Below, one piece after another: positions 32,928 to 43,299 of a DNA stretch of 64,000 nt. The number at the start of each line of letters is the position of its first letter. Position 1 is the stretch's first letter. This stretch comes from Marthasterias glacialis (lineage: Eukaryota > Echinodermata > Asteroidea > Forcipulatida > Asteriidae): assembly GCA_911728455.2 (NCBI GenBank), contig OU452229.1, positions 8,360,811-8,424,810 on the forward strand. Direction: 5' to 3'. The notes under the pieces were generated by a model, which worked only from the letters and a program-made list of their open reading frames with translations, had not been told where the DNA came from and ran no database searches. The translations under genes were made by a program, and so were the position numbers.

Positions 32928-33582
32928 AGCCAAGGCCCCTAGTCCCCAGCATCTCTTTTGCTCCGAACCAAGGTGGCGGCTCAACAAAGCAAAGAGCGGG
33001 GGTGTTAAGAATCCCTGGGTAAGGACAGCCCACCAATGGAACCTGAACATCGCAACATAAAGATGTGAGATCACTGTTGCTGGAAGAGAGACTATTGGAA
33101 CTAGAAGAGGAAGTAGAATGGATTGAGTGTGATATCATTGGGCTTAGGCGAAGTCCGCAGTCGAGGAGAACAATAGACAGAACTAAAAAGTGGTACCGGT
33201 AACCATTTCTGCCTCATAGGACCGCAGGACAAAAGTGAAGCACAAGTTGGCTTCCTGGTACATAAAAGTATCGCAGGAAACATATCTGAAATAAAAGGTA
33301 TAAACAAACACCTGGCACAAATAAAGGTGAAAATCAACAAGAGGTACAAAATCTAAAATGTCCGAGGCTATCGCACCAACATCTACAGAGACAATTATTC
33401 CCACTGCTACAACATTGTCAAAGTGCTCAAGTACAACGAGAAAATCATGATAAAAAAAGGAGTACGACAGGGACACACAGGCTCATCAAAGCTATTCACA
33501 GCATGCCTAGAGGGAATCTTTAAAACATTAAATTGGTCAACCAAAGGAATCAACATAAATGGGGAAAATGTGAGCCCTCTCA

Positions 33583-33745
33583 GATAATAATAATAATAAT
33601 AACTGGATTTATATAGCGCCAAATTGCCAAAGGATACAAGGCGCTTCAGTATTTTTTCCTGCAAGGTATTCGGAGTTACGTTTTTTACGTTTTTTTTACG
33701 TTATGAGACCTAGTACATAGCACCATGTAACGGTTTACAAGGTGC
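33583..33745 (+). mobile_element. Short TAA-led non-autonomous element (TATATAGCGCC type)
   Basis: It starts with five or six TAA units and CTGGATTTATATAGCGCC, contains a later GGCGCT that can pair with AGCGCC, and interrupts the RT active-site region of the RTE-like LINE between SPLR and ADDIV. GATTTATATAGCGCC is a word I associate with short dispersed repeats in marine invertebrate genomes; this is recollection, not a search. The TAA start suggests it uses the same target as the R4/Dong-like elements. Confidence 0.55.
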
Positions 33746-34045
33746 TGATGACATAGTCATCGTAGCCAACAACTTCAACGATCTTGAGACAATGCAAAAA
33801 TTGAATGCAGCAAGCAGTACTACTGGACTCAAAATGAATATGAAAAAGACAAAGGTATGGAAGGACCAGAAACCATCCCAAAGCAAGTACTAGTTAATGG
33901 AACAGAAACAGGTTGCCGAATACATCAACCTAGGCAAACGATTCATTCTCCAAGACAACGAAATGCAAAGAAGAATCAAAGCTGGATGGCAAACCTATGG
34001 AAGATACAGTGCCATCATGAAAGGCAACTCAGCAGCAGTCAGGGT

Positions 34046-34306
34046 CCTGAGCATTCCCAAGATCATTTGGTTCACCCTCTCCTCACTGTCCATTTCCCTG
34101 GGACGGGACATTACTTTGGCTGTGGTTGCTCCCTGTCCCATGGGGCAACCCTTTGTCATCTCCCTAATTTCCTGGCTTTCTCCTTTGTTTGCATCCACTT
34201 GCGAAGTTTTCTGAGGACCCGCATTGATAGCAATAATTGCATGTTCACCATTGCCTTCAAGATGACGTCGTTGACTTGGAGGTGTCGCTCTGGTTGACGA
34301 GGATAA
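34046..34306 (-). other. Unassigned fragment between RTE-like and DIRS elements
   Basis: The minus strand is partly open (MDANKGESQEIREMTKGC and on), but I recognise no domain. It may be flanking host sequence or part of the Gypsy gag remnant that continues beyond the DIRS element at 39.1 kb. Confidence 0.3.
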
Positions 34307-34641
34307 CTAGGGTTCTATTACTTCATCGGTCACACTTTATGGAACACATGAGATTGTGCCACGTACCATGCAGCTTCAGTGTGCCGATGTACCTTGACGA
34401 AGCAACACGTTGTGTTCCAAGCTCCGTCTTGTGTATGAATTAATGCAGCTAGTTTAGGCCGTTGGCCTTTACAAATTTACAACTATTCTAACATAGTTAT
34501 ACATTTACTAACTATACAAAAGGCTGCTGGTCTTAGAGTTATAGAAATAATTATCATTGTAACGTTGTTACACTATGGGGGGAAAAAAAAATAAAAAATT
34601 CTTTGTGTGTGCAATTTTCACACATGGTGTGAATATATATA

Positions 34642-35822
34642 ATGAAGAAAGATGGGAGTTCTTTAAAAGAACAAGACGACATGGATAAATCTACTGCCAA
34701 GTGGCAAAGAGGGTCTAATAGCAATTCCAGTGAGCCAAAAAGACTCAAAGTATCATGCAGTGTTGAGAACATTGCGTCTGCGGTGGACCAAGCATCAACT
34801 AGTCATACCACAGTGAGTTTGAGCCCAAAAGGCGATAATCATCAAATTACTGCAATTTTGAATATGTTGCTTGATATCAAAGAAAACCAAGAGAGTCTTG
34901 GTAAGCGTATGGATAGCTATGAAGAAAGCTTTGAATATGCGGAGGACGAGTACCCTTCATCAGAATCTGTGCAGTCAAATGTCAATGTATCACTTGAACA
35001 AGAGACGGCCACTGGCTCAGTGGTCTCTAATAACAGTGATAAGCTAACCTCCACAGAAAATTCAAATTCCTCAACTAACAAGTCAGATTCCGCAAGTGGA
35101 AGTCTTTTCAAAATTCTGACAAATAAATTCACCACAAAAGAACAGTGTGACAAAGCCATAGATTCCAATCTGGCGGACATGGTTAATGGGTTGTTCAGAG
35201 AGGCGGTCTCTGAAGAGCAAATCAACGAATTGATAAAGAAATTCAAGAAACCAAGAATTGCGGTGGACTCTCTGCTGTTCCAGTGAATCAGCTCATATGG
35301 GACATAATTCATCCCGAAACGAGGTCCATGGTTACCAAATTTCAATCTATTCAAATTTCCCTTGTGAAGGGGGCAACTGCAGTAACACAGCTGGTTGAAG
35401 AACTGGCTCAGTTGGTCAGTGGACCAGGTACAGTTGACTTACAAAAGGTATTAGACTTGGGCACAGATTCATTGGCCCTGTTGGGCAAAACCAACCGCCT
35501 GCTTAATTTAAGGAGGTGTGATCTTATGAAAGCAGACTTAAAACAGGACTACCTTCATTTGTGCTCGGCCACAGTACCTTTCACTGATAACCTGTTTGGT
35601 GATGATGTCACTAAAAGAGTGAAAGATATACAAGGAGTGAATAAGGCAGGTCACTCCATTGGCTGGCAAAACAGAGGCGCAAGCCAGGGTAGAGCACGAG
35701 GCCATGGAGCTCAAGGTAGAGGGGGACGAGGTAGTGGATTTTTTCGTCGACCATACATGGACAACTCAAAAACCTCATTCAAGACTGCGAAGCAAGCCCA
35801 TCAGCCAAAACAGCAGTCCAAA
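34642..35822 (+). pseudogene. DIRS Gag-like ORF1, one frameshift
   Basis: Two overlapping frames, 34642-35286 and 35283-35825, make one polar protein. A Ser/Asn/Glu-rich acidic N-terminus is followed by a helical middle (LVEELAQLVSGPGTVDLQ, TNRLLNLRRCDLMKADLKQD). A basic glycine-arginine tail (RGAS-GRARGHGAQGRGGRGSG) is suited to nucleic-acid binding. The frame change lies at about 35280. There is no zinc knuckle. Position before RT and the GR-rich end fit a DIRS ORF1. Confidence 0.65.
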
Positions 35823-35888
35823 TAAATGATGTAAGTACTGTACTTCAGTACTAATATCACTACTATACGTAGTATAAGTAATGATTCA

Positions 35889-37250
35889 ATGACTTTGAAG
35901 GCAGGTAGACTGAAACAGTTTGAGTCCCGTTGGCGTCAAATAACATCCGATGAAAGAATTATTGATGTTGCGTTACATGCCCATGTTGAGTTCATTGGTG
36001 GAAAACCACCTGTACAACTACAACCTTTAAGGAGTATAAAATGCAGTGAAGCGGAGCAAATCCTAATTGATTCAGAAATAACCAAGCTCCTTGCAAAAAA
36101 GGTTATTAAACCATCTCGTCATTGTACTGGCGAATTTGTGTCACCAATTTTTGTACGACCTAAAAAGGATGGAACATATAGAATGATTCTTAATCTTAAA
36201 GGCCTTAATGAGCATGTCGAAAACCACCATTTTAAAATGGACACATTTGAGTCGGCTGTGCAACTCATTACGCCTGGATGCAACATGGCGTCAGCAGACC
36301 TTAAAGACGCCTATTATTCGGTTCCAATAGCAGAGGAACATCAGAAATTCTTGAAATTTGAATGGAAACATGAACTGTTTCAGTATACCTGTCTGCCAAA
36401 TGGGTTGGCATCTGCCCCCCGTATGTTTACAAAATTAATGAAGCCAGTTTATGCTACATTAAGACAATCTGGACTATATTGATGATTCATTGTTGATTGG
36501 ATCTTCTGTTGAAGAGTGTCGGATGAATGTGGATAGTACATTGACTCTTTGTCATGAACTTGGGTTTATGCATCACCCAGTTAAGTCGGTCATTGAGCCA
36601 ACGCAGAATATTAAATTTCTTGGCTTTAATATTGACTCGGGTTCTATGACAGTTGCTTTTCTCGCATGTAAATCAAGTTACATAATTGATGAATGCGAAT
36701 CTTTATTTAAGGCAGACAACGCAACAATTAGAACTACGGCCAAGGTCATAGCCTCATGGTGTCTCGCTTACCAGGGGTAGAATTTGGGTCTTTGTTCTAC
36801 AGATCCTTAGAAATAGCAAAGTCAGAGGCTTTAGCGAAACAAAGAGGGAATTTTGATGCCCTGATTCCAATCAATGCGGAAATTAAATCAGATTTGAAGT
36901 GGTGGATTGATAATCTGCACTTGCAAAAAAGATGTATTGGGCGAAACAACCCTGATATGATTATTTCGTCTGATGCTTCTTCTCTTGGTTGGGGAGGAGC
37001 CTGTGCAGAGAAAGATGTGGGGGAAGGTGGACAGACGAAGAAGCTGAACACCACATAAACTATCTAGAAATCTTAGCTCCCTTTTTTGCAGTGAGGTCTT
37101 TTGCCGCCCACATCAAATGTGCACATATCAAAGTGATGATAGATAACAGTACAGCTGTAGCCTACATTAATCACATGGGTCACATCACATCAAATCTAGG
37201 TCATGTAATGACGCTGCAAAGTCAATGTGGTTGTGGGCTAAAGATATAAA
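35889..37250 (+). pseudogene. DIRS reverse transcriptase and RNase H
   Basis: RT begins with LLAKKVIKPSRHCTGEFVSP, continues IFVRPKKDGTYRMILNLKGL and ADLKDAYYSVPI (first catalytic Asp), and LPNGLASAPRMFTKLMKPV. The YIDDSLL active site is split off by a frameshift at about 36478. The connection domain follows (IKFLGFNIDSGSM). RNase H has its three acidic motifs in order: SSDASSLGWGG, NYLEILAPF and MIDNSTAVAY, with another frame change near 37020. The motifs are those of DIRS-group RT, close to Ty3/Gypsy RT but joined to a recombinase. Confidence 0.8.
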
Positions 37251-37856
37251 CATCTGGTTAACTGCAACTTATATTCCAGGGGTACTCATGTATCTAGACA
37301 GTTTACTGATAGGACAGAATGGAAGTTAGATCCATCGATTTTTTCAATGATCACCAAGCATTGGAGTACTCCAGACATAGACTTATTTGCTTCTAGGTTA
37401 AATAAGCAAGTTGAACTATTTGTGTCATGGCGACCAGATCCTGATGCGTTACATGTTGATGCATTTACAAAAGATTGGAAATCTTTTTATTTCTATGCTT
37501 TCCCTCCTTTCAGTGTGTTGGGAAGAACTGTGCAGAAGATATTGTTGGACAAAGCATCAGGGGTTCTGATAGCACCATTATGGACGACCCAACCATGGTT
37601 TGCACAGTTGTTGCATATGCTGGTAGCACAGCCAATTTTACTGACACAGAGCAACAGTCTGCTACGGCTGCCAAATTCAGCAATGCAGCATCCTCCAAGG
37701 AGGACACTCAAACTGATAGCCTGCCTTGTATCCGGAGATCGCTTGAAGAGCGAAATGTTTCGCCAGCAGCTACCACTATCATCACGGCGTCATGGCGCAA
37801 GGATACAAAGGACAATACAAAACATATACAACAAGATGGATACCTTTTTGTACTAA
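37251..37856 (+). pseudogene. DIRS C-terminal extension of the RT/RNase H ORF
   Basis: An open frame at 37347-37856 encodes STPDIDLFASRLNKQVELF, then SWRPDPDALHVDAFTKDW and GVLIAPLWTTQPWFAQLL. This pattern is typical of the region after RNase H in DIRS-type Pol. It overlaps the start of the recombinase frame by about 65 bases, a usual DIRS arrangement. Confidence 0.7.
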
Positions 37857-38709
37857 GGTCAAGGCTGATTACTTGCATCCACAAATAAATCATGTACTGG
37901 ACTTCTTAACAGAGTTGTTTCATTCAGGAATAGGCTATAGTGCCCTCAACACAGCAAGATCTGTGTTATCTGCTTTATATTCATCAGAGAACAATATAAA
38001 TGTGGGCGCTCATCCTCTGGTAGTAAGATTTATGAGAGGAGTTTTTAATCTGAGGCCGAAGCTCTCAAGATACAACTACATCTGGGATGTCCAGAAAGTT
38101 TTGGATTATTTAAAGACTTGCTCACCAGTGAAAGAGCTAACTTTGAAAACTCTAACATTGAAACTGACTATGTTGATTGCATTAGTAACAGCATCAAGAG
38201 GACACTCGCTGAAGTTGTTAAACTTAAAGAATATGATTTATACAGAATCAAATGGTTGATTTGCGTTCAGTTTCAGTGAACTGCTCAAGCAGAGCAGACC
38301 AGGTTATGGAACTCCAGTGGTTAAGTTGTTACCATTTACACAAGATAAGAGTTTATGTGTCTGTACTACATTGACAGAATATTTATCTCGAACCTAGAAG
38401 ATTTGTGACTCAGAGGAGGGTCAACTATTTATAAGTTTTGTTAAGCCTCATAATGCAGTGACCAAAGCAACAGTAAGTAGATGGATACGTGAAGTAATGA
38501 CAAATTCTGGTATTGACACTCAACTGTTCAAGCCTCACAGTGTGAGGGCAGCAGTCACCTCTAGGGCAAAACAGAGATTTGTACCTATTGAACATATCCT
38601 ACAGACGGCAGGCTGGTCTTGACAGTGTACATTTGCCAAGTTTTATGACAAGCCGGTTCACAGCAGCATAGAGTTTGCTGATGGAGTTTTGAGGGATAGT
38701 ACTTCATAA
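37792..38709 (+). pseudogene. DIRS tyrosine recombinase, with three nonsense codons
   Basis: The frame opens at 37792 and carries an N-terminal SAM-like helical domain (HPQINHVLDFLTELFHSGIG, YSALNTARSVLSALYS). The catalytic domain has Arg in ALVTASRGHSLKL, the H-x-x-R motif in KPHSVRAAVTSRA, and Tyr in FAKFYDKPV. Stops interrupt it near 38258, 38396 and 38620, each where a tryptophan would be usual. The protein would join a circular DNA copy to the target without a DDE integrase. Confidence 0.8.
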
Positions 38710-38858
38710 ATAGTCAGAGTTGTGTTTTGTGATATCAAGAATATGAGGAATAAATCATTTTGATTTGTGATATATTGGTTGGTCATCCTCGTACATCTCT
38801 GGCTTTGAAATCTCATGTGTTCCATGAAGTTTGACCGATGACGTAATAGAATTCCAAA

Positions 38859-39122
38859 ATTAAATGAGACTTCCATGGAAGTTGAAGTTTGATAGGGATT
38901 CTATGTAGTCATCGGGAACACGGAAGGGATCACATGCCCCCCCCTCATTTTGTCCCGCCCTATTGGACTTCATGGTATTTTTAAAGATGTACTCATCTGA
39001 TCTTTAAAGACTGAAGCTGCATGGTACGTGGCGCAATCTCATGTGATCCCTTCCGTGTTCCCGATGACTACATAGAATCCCTATCAAACTTCAACTTCCA
39101 TGGAAGTCTCGTTTAATTTTGG
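38859..39122. repeat. 76-bp-arm foldback derived from DIRS termini
   Basis: The left arm (about 38859-38932) and right arm (about 39046-39120) are near-perfect reverse complements, from GAGACTTCCATGGAAGTTGA to GGAAGGGATCACATG. The loop contains ACTGAAGCTGCATGGTACGTG, the reverse complement of sequence just inside the left DIRS end (34360-34381). It therefore looks like two ends of a related DIRS subfamily placed head to head. Confidence 0.75.
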
Positions 39123-39139
39123 AATTATGCTGTAATTGT

Positions 39140-39850
39140 CGCTGGAGGGTAGCCACTTTGACCCTTTAGTAGGGCAAACTCAGCAACACAAGCTTGAAGG
39201 GCAGCAATTTCTGTCATCATATCTCCCTGCTTCTATCTCCCTGCTGCGGTTTCTCTTTTTGCTTTTGTGTCTCGCACGTGACTTCGTTTAAAAACTCTGC
39301 ATCAACTTCCTCTTTCGGTCAGCATCGAGACTGGCATAGACATTGAGTTTTCAAACAGGGTCTCGTCTGAATTATCAGGGTCATCAAGGTAGGGGTGAAG
39401 CTCATTTTTAATGGCATCACTCCGCAAGCCACTGAGAATACTGTGACGGAACATCTCAAGGGTTGGTTGTGTGCTAGTGCACTTTCCCCCACTTGAACTT
39501 GTTCTACCAGCCCCTAGTTCAACAGTTGTGTCTTTTCGCCAGTTCCCTTCAGGGTTTCCTTGATGAAGATAGAGAGCTCCAAGAGAACTTCCAGGCCCTT
39601 GTCCTCTGCACCCGCCACCTCTTCACTTGCAAAGTACGCCATGATTTTCCACATCAAGTGTAGGTGGCTGTCTCCATTACTCCATGCTGTCTTTAAGGCG
39701 GGTCAGAATTTTCTGCAGATCTTCCTTTGACAACCCGTTCAGAACTTCTAGGACCTCCTGGTGGACTTTGAGTACCTCCTCCATGCTGCAGATGTTCCCT
39801 CCACAGTAGATAACTTTTCGGAATTACAACCACCAAATGGCTCCTTCATT
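39140..39850 (-). pseudogene. Gypsy-like Gag remnant
   Basis: The minus strand gives broken frames with EEVLKVHQEVLEVLNGLSK, EMFRHSILSGLRSDAIKNEL, HPYLDDPDNSDETLFE and EIAALQACVAE. The LRPYLxDPxVTDExLLE pattern is known to me from Gag-like proteins of invertebrate Gypsy elements. Stops and frameshifts are frequent. It follows a primer-binding site and LTR-like border at 40060-40078 on the same strand, in the correct order. Confidence 0.45.
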
Positions 39851-40059
39851 GACATGAGACCTAAGCTTCCCCACTCACTGAACGGTCAAGTGCATTACTG
39901 CCCTCTACTTCCACAGGGTCAAGGCCATCTGCTGTTACATGCGTCCAAGGGTCAGGATTGCTTCACTGAGGTGGGGTCACATCACTGGTCAGGATTAAAT
40001 CACTGAATGGGCACTTGCATCCTTTTACACTGGTTGAAGAGAACAAAGGACATGCCCAT

Positions 40060-40085
40060 CCCTCTCGTGCCTCCAAATGTTACAC
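40060..40085 (-). other. Probable primer-binding site and LTR border
   Basis: On the minus strand an LTR-like end (TGTAACA) is followed by TTTGGAGGCACGAGAGGGATG, which contains the TGG start expected of a tRNA-primed site. The far end of the LTR is not recognisable. Confidence 0.35.
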
Positions 40086-40340
40086 CCAGCAGTGATCAGG
40101 AGTGACTTCTACCGAAGTACATTAAAATATTATGAAATTGGGATTTCTATAAAGAAAGGGCAGAAAGACAATGGAATTAATGGTGATGTTCACTTTAGTT
40201 CACCGCTGCCAGATTTAATAATATACATATTATACAGAAGACATAACTGAATCAAAACTTCAACCAAAGTAGAAATGAAGGGGAAAAAATTCGTCAGAAT
40301 ATCCTTTCAACGTTTCTTGAAACTAACAAAGACATGTCTC

Positions 40341-40406
40341 AAAAGTATCCTAAAATATCTCTAGAGGCACTTATAAGTGCCTCTAGAGATATTTTAGGAT
40401 ACTTTT
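40341..40406. repeat. Perfect 66-bp palindrome
   Basis: AAAAGTATCCTAAAATATCT and its exact complement meet at CTTATAAG with no spacer. All 33 base pairs match by eye. No target duplication or coding sequence is attached. Confidence 0.92.
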
Positions 40407-40580
40407 TTATACCAACTTGAGACTTTATAATGTAGAATATGAAGAACTTGTATGATTTCGAACAATTAAATGAAAAGAATCAAGAAAATTGAAAAGGGAA
40501 CTACTTGATGCATAATTATAGATTTTACTGTTTCTGCATTATCTAGCTTTTATCGTCTTTCATATGCTTTTCTTATCAAC

Positions 40581-40623
40581 ACAACAAAGGCTAATATAAG
40601 GTGTTTATATTAGCCTTTGTTGT
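40581..40623. repeat. Perfect 19-bp hairpin with 5-base loop
   Basis: ACAACAAAGGCTAATATAA and TTATATTAGCCTTTGTTGT flank GGTGT. All 19 pairs match. It lies 175 bases from the 66-bp palindrome. Confidence 0.9.
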
Positions 40624-40629
40624 ATTGGT

Positions 40630-42780
40630 CTATCGAGTCTGTTCATCTTGGAGGTCTTGTACATGTTTTTGGCTTATTTAATATACATGTATACACATAT
40701 ATATATATATAAATTAAGGATGAGTGTAAGCGACATTTTCAACACGAGAAAACTGACGCAAGGAAACTCAAGATGCAGTGGCTGAACTTTAATAGATATG
40801 CAGGTTTCTATCAGAAAATAAACCCTGTAATACAAATACAGAATCTCAGATTAACACATCGTCAAATTATTGTAAGATAAACACAAGTTAAAGCAACAAA
40901 ATTTAAGAAACAAGTTTTACTGATACAAGGTTTGCCCAAAATATCTTTGCAGTGCATTTCCAACTTAAATAAACATGAAAATCCACCCTCAATAGTCTGA
41001 TCAAACTCCAATTAAACTTGTTGTCTTTACCAGAAAAACAGCTCAGCCCAAAGTGAAATCACACATGGCTATTAATGCATAAACAAATCCCAACCCAATT
41101 TAATGGAAATTTAAGGGTTTGATAGAAATGGTTAACAGAGACATACACTGGTGTTCCATTATCTTAATTGTATGGCTATAGTGTACACTGGAAATGAGCC
41201 CAGCAAGGACGCAGATGTACTTTAAACAAAAGTTAATTGACCAATATGCTATACCAAAATAAGAAACCTACCCCATCCAGCCTTGGGCAAACTCACAGGG
41301 AGAGCTGGACCATACCAGCTCAAGGTTGGCTACACTAATGTGTGGACCAAGGGATGGACCACCGCCAAAGATTTGTTAAATGCCCAGCTGTTTGGAAACG
41401 AAATAAGAAATTATGAAATAGTGCACCTATGGTATACTCAAGAGTCACACTATAAAAATGAAATAAACAAAAAGGTAAACAACAAAACTAAGATACAGAG
41501 ATCATACAGAATAGCAGTAAAAGGTAAAATTATCAAGGTGAATAGCCTCGCTATCAAAATACTCAACTGAAATATAAACTCAGTCATGGAACACTCCCTG
41601 CTTGATAATAGGAGCACATTTACACACTTTTTGGAAATATCCTTACCCATTGTACATCAATCTATCAATAAGTCCAGAGGAATATTACTGAGTTATGTTC
41701 ATGCTTCAGCTGAACTTGTCTCACAAAACAATATTGTCTCACTTGAGTGAAATTACAACATGTAGTGAAATCCGACACATTTAAATCCGAGATCAACCAT
41801 GTATTTCCCATAACTCAAAATCTCTAGCATTTGGACAAACTTGACGCTTGCTCCCAAACTTCAGTGAAAACAAACCATTCCTCTTTATCATAAAACCATG
41901 ATGCAAGAACGAGTATCCCTTCATTTAAATACTCCCACAATGAGTATTAAAGCAAATGGCAAATAACTTTAACAACTACAACTAAAACTTAGATACATAT
42001 CAAAAACTAATTCAAGTGAGATAAAATATAAACCTAGACTGCAACCCGATAGGAAATAATTTGAAAAGATGGACCAAATGTTACTGAAACTTGAATTCCA
42101 ATTGATAGTAATATGCCGGCTAACTTAACGCTTGCCTGACGTAAATATTTAACTAATTGTCTGAGGCTACTTTCTTCCCTGGGGAAAACAACAAATGCAA
42201 AACGCTATTCGGCAGACGAACTTACTTCAGTTTCTGTCCGACGAGCAACATATCCATCACCCCATTCTACCTAAACTCCATACTTCAACAAAGTAAGCCT
42301 TTTGTCAATTGACAAATATTATACCATTACAATCACCTGAAACAGAGGCAAGTAATAAATGAAAGATTACCTTATTTTCGGAAACGAAGAAGCTCAGGGA
42401 TGAACAAAACTCATACAAGGTGGCAGGAGAGCTTTAAGGTCTGACCCTCCCCAATGCTTGCAAAATGCAAGTGTCTAACATCGCCCGCCTGCAGCATGCA
42501 CATTAATTCCAAATATACCCCCACTGAAATGGAGGTGCTGCAGCTACTTAGCATAAATTGCAAGGCCAAATTATAGTCCAGCCAACTGGACCTTGAAACA
42601 ATAAGGAGACAGTTCTGGCAGGCTGCTTGGGCTAGAGGGGTTTACAGACTAGTTAAAGGTACAAAAGTAAATAACATAAACTGGATGTTAGTAATCATGG
42701 ATATTATTAGTAATAACTATATAATATAACGAGGAAATAGTCAGGTATTATTTCCCTCGTTACATTGAGCAAAGAAAATT
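40630..42780. other. 2.1 kb AT-rich stretch without recognised gene
   Basis: A short AT dinucleotide run lies near 40690-40710. An open frame at 41283-41570 encodes a basic 95-residue peptide with no recognised domain and no supporting context. I see nothing else. Confidence 0.35.
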
Positions 42781-42781
42781 T

Positions 42782-42854
42782 GGCTGATGCCGGACTCGAA
42801 CCCGCGACCTCTCGATTACCATACGAGCACTCTAACCAACAGAGCTAACCAGCC
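42782..42854 (-). tRNA. tRNA-Thr(GGT)-like gene or tRNA pseudogene/SINE head
   Basis: The 73-base minus-strand sequence folds as a cloverleaf. The acceptor stem GGCTGGT/ATCAGCC has one G-T pair, the D stem is GCTC/GAGT, the anticodon stem has a mismatch at its last pair, and the T arm GCGGG-TTCGAGT-CCGGC has one mismatch. The anticodon loop ATGGTAA reads GGT (threonine), which is not usual for nuclear Thr tRNAs. The B box GGTTCGAGTCC is perfect. Together with the partial copy at 43116, this favours a tRNA-derived repeat or pseudogene. Confidence 0.5.
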
Positions 42855-43115
42855 CTATGTTAGTGGGCGGTCCTGCTCAATGCCAAACCTCTTTGCTCGG
42901 TGGGGGTCCAGTCGGAAGTTAAAAACATATCTGCTGATAAGCCAGGGTTCAGCCTCTGTGTGTGATGCAAACAACCTGGTAAACAGCAGTAGCGGGGATT
43001 TGCACAACGAATGGATACAGACTTTTTACATGGATTTGCATGATTTACACAGAATATATACAGGAGAAACTGACTGATAATTTTTATATAAATTAAGGAT
43101 GACCATAGAAAATGT

Positions 43116-43174
43116 GGCTGATGCAGGTCTTGAACCCGCGATCTCTCGAATACCGTACAAGCACTCTAACCAAC
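43116..43174 (-). repeat. Partial second copy of the tRNA-like sequence
   Basis: GGCTGATGCAGG, CTTGAACCCGCGATCTCTCG and GCACTCTAACCAAC follow the sequence at 42782-42854 with substitutions. The 5' end of the tRNA is missing after CCAAC. Confidence 0.6.
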
Positions 43175-43299
43175 ATACATATAGTAGGGTTGATGCTGGC
43201 CTTAGTTTTTGATCCAAACCGATCTTCGTCAAAGGCATAAACAAGCACAGACATAAAAACAGATCCATTTATCTAAAAAAAAAAAAAGAGTAGGGAATT

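Larger units (their letters stand above)
32760..34045 (+). pseudogene. RTE-like LINE remnant: endonuclease and RT pieces
   Basis: In shifted frames the segment reads GGVKNPWVRTAHQWNLNIAT, then LLELEEEVEWIECDIIGL, then GFLVHKSIAGNISEIKGINK. This is the endonuclease N-terminus of RTE/CFDP2-like LINEs. After a deletion, RT resumes with MIKKGVRQGHTGSSKLFTAC, is interrupted by a short insertion, and continues DDIVIVANNFNDLE (the Asp-Asp active site) and GLKMNMKKTK, ending near QTYGRYSAIMKGN. The element is dead. Confidence 0.7.
34307..38853 (+). mobile_element. DIRS-type tyrosine-recombinase retrotransposon
   Basis: The element is bounded by inverted terminal repeats: left about 34310-34357 and right about 38797-38850 in reverse complement, sharing TTCTATTAC, TCATCGGTCA and ATGGAACACATGAGAT. 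Between them lie a Gag-like ORF, RT/RNase H and a tyrosine recombinase in DIRS order on the + strand. There are no LTRs and no DDE integrase. All three coding parts carry frameshifts or stops. Confidence 0.85.

Noticed and set aside
41283..41570. 95-residue + strand frame
   Set aside because: No domain, no conserved context and AT-rich composition; not enough to call a gene.
40078..42764. A 2.7 kb LTR starting TGTTACA at 40078 and ending CGTTACA at 42764
   Set aside because: The length is implausible and no second copy or internal LTR features support it; only the inner border near the primer-binding site is kept.
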